From: JBKEBX01 sp047974615
Lineage (GTDB): Bacteria; Bacillota; Clostridia; Lachnospirales; CAMZNU01
Assembly: GCA_047974615.1 (NCBI GenBank)
Contig: JBKECM010000039.1
Span: 1-18,299 of the forward strand
Length of the DNA: 18,299 bases
Direction: 5' to 3'
Every line of letters begins with the position of its first letter. Position 1 is the stretch's first letter. Under the pieces are notes generated by a model. That model saw only the letters and a program-made list of their open reading frames with translations. It did not search any database and had not been told where the DNA came from. The position numbers were made by a program, and so were the translations under genes. This document shows, piece after piece, positions 14,064-18,299 of this stretch.

Positions 14064-15596
14064 ATGAACGCAATAGTTATGATATTTATTTTATCAGCAC
14101 TAGTATCACTAATATTACTTTATTTATCAATATTTAAAAGTAAAAGAAATAATACCGTAGTTTTTAGTTATTTAGTTTTACATATTTTTATTTATATTTT
14201 GGGTGTAGTTATTGAAGTTACTTCTGTTGGTTTATGGCAAGCTAAAATAGCAGTTATATTTGAATATTTAGGCTTTTCATTTATTGGTCCTTTTTTCTTA
14301 TTGCTTGTATGTGAGTATACGGAAAATAAAATCAATAATAAATTGCTTTTTTCTTCAATGTTTATAATACCTATTATAAGCTTTATTTTAGTTTTAACTT
14401 TTCCTATAAATGGTTTATTTTATGAGGAATTTGATTTAGCTAAAAATTTAGGCATTTATTATTTAAAGTTTAAAGGTTCAATATACCGTGATATTTTATA
14501 TATATATTTTGTAATTTTAATTTTAATTTCTATTTATATTATGATAAAAGCATACTATAAAGGTGATAGGAATATTAAAGGAAAAATATCATTTATAATA
14601 AAGGGTATGATTATACCTTTTGCAATAAGTATTTTATATTTATTTAACCTTACACCTTATGGAATTGATATTACTCCTGCTGCATTATTGTTTTTATGTT
14701 TATATTATGGATATAACATAATGTTTAAAGAATTTTTTATTACAACAAGATTTGCTCGTTCCTATGTTTTGAATAATCTTAATACAGGATATATTTTAAC
14801 AGATGAAAATGATAACTACATTGATTCAAATATTATTACTAAAGCAATATTTCCTTCACTTGAAAGCTCTATTGTAGGTCTTCATATTAGCGAATATAAA
14901 GGGTTACCTGAAATATTTTTTACGAAAAATAAGCAAGATAAAGTTATAGATTTTAATGTTACTGTAGGGGATAGTACAAAATATTTTAATATTCAAAAAA
15001 GTCAACTGCAGAAAAATAAAAAAAGTTATTTAAATTGTTGGCTAATATATGATGTTACTTCTCAAGTTGAAATAAAGCAACGATTGCATTTTATGGCTAC
15101 CCATGATTATTTAACTAAAATATATAACAGAAATACTTTTTATAAACTAGGAACTGATCTTTTTTTTGAAAGTGTAAATAATAAAACTTTATGTGCTGTT
15201 GCTATGATTGATATTGATTTTTTTAAAAAAATTAATGATACTTATGGACATCTTGTAGGTGACAAAGTTATATGTAATATGGTAAACAAAATAAACTCAA
15301 ATATCAGAGATAAAGATATTTTTGCAAGATATGGTGGAGAAGAATTTGTTCTATTTATAAAAAATATAGACAAAGATAGTGCTTATATTTTTGCAGAAAA
15401 AATAAGAAAATTAGTAGAAAATGATGTGCTTGTAATTGATGATGTTAAACTGAAAGTTACAATAAGCATTGGTATTAGCTTATATAAAAAAAATATTGAT
15501 GAATCTATTGACCGTATTTTAGAGAGAGCAGATAAGATGCTTTATATTGCAAAAGAAAATGGCAGGAATACAGTTGTTATTGATTCATATAAATAA
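14064..15596 (+). CDS. 7TM-PAS-GGDEF membrane diguanylate cyclase (second paralog)
   Basis: The 510-residue protein has the same layout as its upstream neighbour: about seven membrane helices in residues 1-220, a PAS-like domain (LNTGYILTDENDNYIDSN) at about 235-340, and a GGDEF domain with GGEEF at 424-428. Catalytic-region features (HDYLTKIYNRNTFY, MIDIDFFKKINDTYGHLVGD) are intact, and the I-site RDKD is present. The two proteins align along their whole length, including the NLTPYGIDITP/GFTPYGVDITP segment at the end of the membrane part, so they arose by tandem duplication. The periplasmic or membrane-facing parts differ more than the cyclase parts, suggesting different signals. AGAGGA lies before the ATG. 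The operon ends at a strong terminator. Confidence 0.9.
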   Translation: MNAIVMIFILSALVSLILLYLSIFKSKRNNTVVFSYLVLHIFIYILGVVIEVTSVGLWQAKIAVIFEYLGFSFIGPFFLLLVCEYTENKINNKLLFSSMFIIPIISFILVLTFPINGLFYEEFDLAKNLGIYYLKFKGSIYRDILYIYFVILILISIYIMIKAYYKGDRNIKGKISFIIKGMIIPFAISILYLFNLTPYGIDITPAALLFLCLYYGYNIMFKEFFITTRFARSYVLNNLNTGYILTDENDNYIDSNIITKAIFPSLESSIVGLHISEYKGLPEIFFTKNKQDKVIDFNVTVGDSTKYFNIQKSQLQKNKKSYLNCWLIYDVTSQVEIKQRLHFMATHDYLTKIYNRNTFYKLGTDLFFESVNNKTLCAVAMIDIDFFKKINDTYGHLVGDKVICNMVNKINSNIRDKDIFARYGGEEFVLFIKNIDKDSAYIFAEKIRKLVENDVLVIDDVKLKVTISIGISLYKKNIDESIDRILERADKMLYIAKENGRNTVVIDSYK

Positions 15597-15625
15597 ATTG
15601 ATACAAATATAATATAAATAAATAT

Positions 15626-15668
15626 AATGTAGAGAAACTTGAAATATTGAGTTTCTCTACATTTTTTA
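15626..15668 (+). terminator. Terminator of the diguanylate cyclase operon
   Basis: AATGTAGAGAAACT (15626-15639) and AGTTTCTCTACATT (15650-15663) form a perfect 14-base stem with a 10-base loop, followed by TTTTTT. Confidence 0.9.
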
Positions 15669-15681
15669 TTTGTTTAAAAAC

Positions 15682-15709
15682 GCATATAATTAAAAAATTT
15701 TCATATAAT
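15682..15709 (+). promoter_or_regulatory. Putative sigma-E-type sporulation promoter
   Basis: GCATATAA at 15682-15689 and CATATAAT at 15702-15709 are spaced like the -35 (xCATATT-type) and -10 (CATACAAT-type) boxes of the mother-cell factor sigma-E. No TTGACA-like box is suitably placed for sigma-A. spoIVA of B. subtilis is sigma-E dependent, so the reading fits the operon content. Confidence 0.45.
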
Positions 15710-15726
15710 TACTTGAGGTGATTTAT

Positions 15727-16947
15727 ATGGTGAACTATTATAGAAAAGAAATACAATTATGTACATTTAAGGATACATATCAAGGTAAAAACAAAAAAAT
15801 TTTTGGTAGTTGTATCATTGAGGATAAGGAAGATAAAACAACAATAAAAGTAAAGGCATATGGATTAACTATGGGTGAACCACATTGTGTTAATATTATA
15901 TTTAATACAAAAAGTGAAGGTTTACATAACTATGTTACTTTAGGGAAATTGAATTTTACAAATGGTGTAGGAGAATTTAAAGGCATTTATGAAAATAGTA
16001 AAATAGAAATATTTGATGTTAGTAATGCTGAGGCAGTATTTATAGAAGTTAAAAGCAATAAAAATAAAGAAAGTTTAATATTACTTTTTGGTAATGTAGA
16101 CAAAGATTATATTTTTGATAAGGATATTATAGAATATAAATCTATTTTAAAGGAAGAAAGGAATAAATGTTTAGAAGATATAAAGGTAAATCTTGAAGTA
16201 GACACTAATGAAGAAGTTAAAAGTAGTGATATATACAGAAAAATCGAAAACAAAAGTCTTTGGGTTGAACCGATTGAACTTGAAACTTTAAAAGAAACAT
16301 TAATTTTAGATGAAAACACTATATATAAGGAAAATAAAAATGTGAACACTAATTTTGAAGAAGATAAAAAATCTATAAATAAAGATAAAATAAGAAAAGG
16401 TAAAATTTCTGATTTTAATAAAGCGATTTTTGGTGATGAGGAAAATACTCATACAAATTATTCTTTAAAAATACTTGAAAAATTAAAAGATGAAGTCGAA
16501 AATTTGGCTGAACTTTCATCTAAGAGTGACGAAGAAGTAGCAAGGTTAAACCAAAAAAATCTTGAAAAAGATAAACTAAATAATTCTAACAATAGCATTG
16601 AAAATATATTTGAAACTTACGAAAAGATTATACCTTTTGAAAAACAAAATATTGATGTTGATTGGCGTATTATTTCTATTAAAGAACTTGGGGTTCTACA
16701 AAAAAAATATTGGAAGCTTTTTTACGAACCTATAATAGTTGATGCCTATGATAAGTATAAGCTTATGATTTTAGGTGAATATTATACAAAAAATAATGAA
16801 GTTAGACATTTACTTGGAATAAGAGATTTGTTTCTTAAAGATAACTTAAATCGTGCTGTAAATGCTGGGATTTTACAATTTAAACCTGAAAAAGCAAATC
16901 AAGAAACTTGTGATGGCTGCTTAGGTTACTGGATAGTAAGACTATAA
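15727..16947 (+). CDS. Uncharacterised clostridial protein in operon with spoIVA
   Basis: I do not know a function for this 406-residue protein. It has no signal peptide or membrane helix. Residues 1-130 look like a beta-rich domain (CIIEDKEDKTTIKVKAYGL; VTLGKLNFTNGVGEFKG). Residues about 130-295 are a Lys/Glu/Asn-rich low-complexity and coiled linker. The C-terminal part (IIPFEKQNIDVDWRIISIKE; YDKYKLMILGEYY; HLLGIRDLF; LGYWIVRL) follows a pattern I recall in hypothetical clostridial proteins, where it reads roughly PFxDDxIxWCVRIEPxD ... LILGKY ... LGVPGxFxxxE ... GYWYxxI. ATG 15727 is chosen because GAGGTG at 15715-15720 is well spaced; GTG 15718 would overlap that site. It lies 27 bases before spoIVA with no terminator between, so it is probably a mother-cell sporulation gene by association. 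Confidence 0.75.
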   Translation: MVNYYRKEIQLCTFKDTYQGKNKKIFGSCIIEDKEDKTTIKVKAYGLTMGEPHCVNIIFNTKSEGLHNYVTLGKLNFTNGVGEFKGIYENSKIEIFDVSNAEAVFIEVKSNKNKESLILLFGNVDKDYIFDKDIIEYKSILKEERNKCLEDIKVNLEVDTNEEVKSSDIYRKIENKSLWVEPIELETLKETLILDENTIYKENKNVNTNFEEDKKSINKDKIRKGKISDFNKAIFGDEENTHTNYSLKILEKLKDEVENLAELSSKSDEEVARLNQKNLEKDKLNNSNNSIENIFETYEKIIPFEKQNIDVDWRIISIKELGVLQKKYWKLFYEPIIVDAYDKYKLMILGEYYTKNNEVRHLLGIRDLFLKDNLNRAVNAGILQFKPEKANQETCDGCLGYWIVRL

Positions 16948-16974
16948 AATTTTTATACATATAGGAGGTTATTT

Positions 16975-18291
16975 ATGGATAATTTTAACTTGTACAAGGA
17001 TATTCAAGAGAGAACGAAGGGTGAAATATATATTGGTGTTGTGGGACCTGTAAGGACAGGTAAATCAACTTTTATCAAAAAATTTATGGAAGAACTTGTT
17101 TTACCAAATATTAATGATGTACATAGTAAAGAACGAGCACAAGATGAGTTGCCACAAAGTGGTACAGGTAAACAAATTATGACTACTGAGCCAAAATTTG
17201 TACCTGCTGAAGCATCTGAAATTATAGTTAATGAAGATATTAAAATGAAAGTTCGTTTAATTGATTGTGTTGGCTATATTGTAAAAAATGCTATCGGTAA
17301 TCTTGATGAAGAAAATAACCCACGTCTTATTAGTACTCCGTGGAGTAAAAATAAAATGACATTTAATGAAGCAGCTGAACTTGGTACAAAAAAAGTTATT
17401 ACTGACCATTCGACTGTAGGGGTTGTTGTTACAACTGATGGCACAATAGCAGGTATTGAACGTAAAGATTATATAGAAGCTGAAAGTAGGGTTATAAATG
17501 AACTTAAGGCGTTAGGTAAGCCTTTTGTTATAATTTTAAACACTACGACGCCTTTTGGTGAAGCTACAAAAATATTAAAGAATGAGCTTGAAGAACAACA
17601 TAATGTTACAGTTATACCTATGAATGTCGCTCAAATGAGAAGTGAGGATATCCATAATGTATTGGAACGTTTACTATATGAGTTTCCAGTACGAAAAATA
17701 TATTTCAATCTTCCAAAATGGATTGAAACTTTAGATAATAGTCATTGGCTTAAAGCGGGAATACTTGATAGTGTAAAAAATATATCTGCAAAAGTTTTAA
17801 AGCTAGTTGAAGTTAAAGAAAATATTAACGTCATTAATGAAAATGAGTTTGTTAAAAAGGCTTATGTTGATAGTATAGATTTAGGAAATGGTACTACTTT
17901 TATTGATATTAATGTAAATAACGATTTATTTTACAAGGTGTTGAGTGAAACTTCTGAAATGGATATAAATTCAGAATATGAACTTTTTAGTAAAATTAAA
18001 ATTCTTGCTAGTACAAAAAGAGATTATGATAAAGTTCGTAATGCTTTAGAAGAAGTAAACGTTAAGGGTTATGGTGTTGTTACACCTCTTTTATCAGAAA
18101 TGGAACTTTCTGAACCGGAGCTTGTAAAACATGGTAGTAAGTATGGAGTGAAAGTTAAGGCAAAAGCACCTAGCATACATTTAATTAGAGCTGACATTGA
18201 GACAGACATATTACAATACAAAATGAAGGTGGGCTTCAATGAACGTAAATATTATACAGAATATGACGTATGTTATGAGTTTGTAGCTTAG
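16975..18291 (+). CDS. spoIVA: Stage IV sporulation protein A, C-terminus replaced (interrupted gene?)
   Basis: SpoIVA is the ATPase that polymerises on the forespore surface as the base of the spore coat. The first 412 residues match well: Walker A GPVRTGKST at 24-32 (Lys30), QDELPQSGTGK, IMTTEPKFVPAEA, LIDCVGY, STPW, TTDGTIAGI, DYIEAESRVI, and KAKAPSIHLIRADIETDI at about 395-412. From there the family continues with a GTEKQSEELV-type segment and a C-terminal region of about 80 residues ending GGLIxIIL. Here instead come 26 unrelated residues and a TAG stop, total 438 against about 492 in B. subtilis. The missing region is needed in B. subtilis for placement on the forespore. The break near 18211 lies 89 bases from the window end. 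AGGAGG lies at 16962-16967. Confidence 0.9.
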   Translation: MDNFNLYKDIQERTKGEIYIGVVGPVRTGKSTFIKKFMEELVLPNINDVHSKERAQDELPQSGTGKQIMTTEPKFVPAEASEIIVNEDIKMKVRLIDCVGYIVKNAIGNLDEENNPRLISTPWSKNKMTFNEAAELGTKKVITDHSTVGVVVTTDGTIAGIERKDYIEAESRVINELKALGKPFVIILNTTTPFGEATKILKNELEEQHNVTVIPMNVAQMRSEDIHNVLERLLYEFPVRKIYFNLPKWIETLDNSHWLKAGILDSVKNISAKVLKLVEVKENINVINENEFVKKAYVDSIDLGNGTTFIDINVNNDLFYKVLSETSEMDINSEYELFSKIKILASTKRDYDKVRNALEEVNVKGYGVVTPLLSEMELSEPELVKHGSKYGVKVKAKAPSIHLIRADIETDILQYKMKVGFNERKYYTEYDVCYEFVA

Positions 18292-18299
18292 ACGAAAAT

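Noticed and set aside
1..18299. CRISPR arrays, tRNA or rRNA genes, transposases
   Set aside because: None seen on either strand; the only repeats are the fold-back elements and the 21-bp tandem pair.

Overview
The window comes from a very AT-rich (roughly 30% GC or below by eye), endospore-forming member of the Firmicutes, most likely a clostridial or Lachnospirales-type anaerobe. The evidence is spoIVA at the right edge, a SAM-I riboswitch ahead of metK, strong AAGGAGG-type ribosome sites, TTGNNN/TGnTATAAT-like promoters, and an apparent selenocysteine gene. All sixteen genes called here end in TAA or TAG and none in TGA. The one in-frame TGA sits exactly where an ArsC/Spx-family protein carries its catalytic cysteine.

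Left part (1-1646): two near-identical copies of a short fold-back, MITE-like repeat flank a two-gene unit. The first gene is an ArsC/Spx-like thioredoxin-fold protein whose redox Cys codon is TGA, followed at the right distance by a SECIS-like hairpin; its true coding region (200-559) would be cut down to a short C-terminal fragment by standard gene calling. The second is a radical SAM protein with a CX4CX2C cluster motif.

1807-5236: a DUF554 membrane protein converges on a minus-strand ABC import operon (lipoprotein, ATPase, permease) of the sulfonate/nitrate/thiamine-precursor superfamily. They share a bidirectional terminator. The ABC operon is divergent from the next operon, with back-to-back promoters.

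5270-10298: a tight five-gene operon encodes a YesN-like AraC regulator with a Glu at the receiver phosphorylation position, an NfeD-like membrane protein, the flotillin FloA, a V4R-domain protein, and a soluble HAMP-like/PAS/GGDEF protein lacking the product-inhibition Arg. The last four look like one membrane-organised sensory and c-di-GMP output module.

10315-11920: promoter, SAM-I riboswitch with terminator, a long leader, metK, and a strong terminator. 11921-12502 has no credible gene but holds a second, unrelated fold-back element, a perfect 21-bp tandem repeat and a good promoter.

12503-15663: two tandem paralogous 7TM-PAS-GGDEF diguanylate cyclases and a terminator. 15682-18291: a sporulation pair, an uncharacterised gene plus spoIVA, behind a sigma-E-like promoter. 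SpoIVA loses homology abruptly at residue 412 and ends with 26 unrelated residues, lacking the roughly 80-residue C-terminal region. This suggests an interrupted gene (skin-like element or other disruption) just at the window edge.
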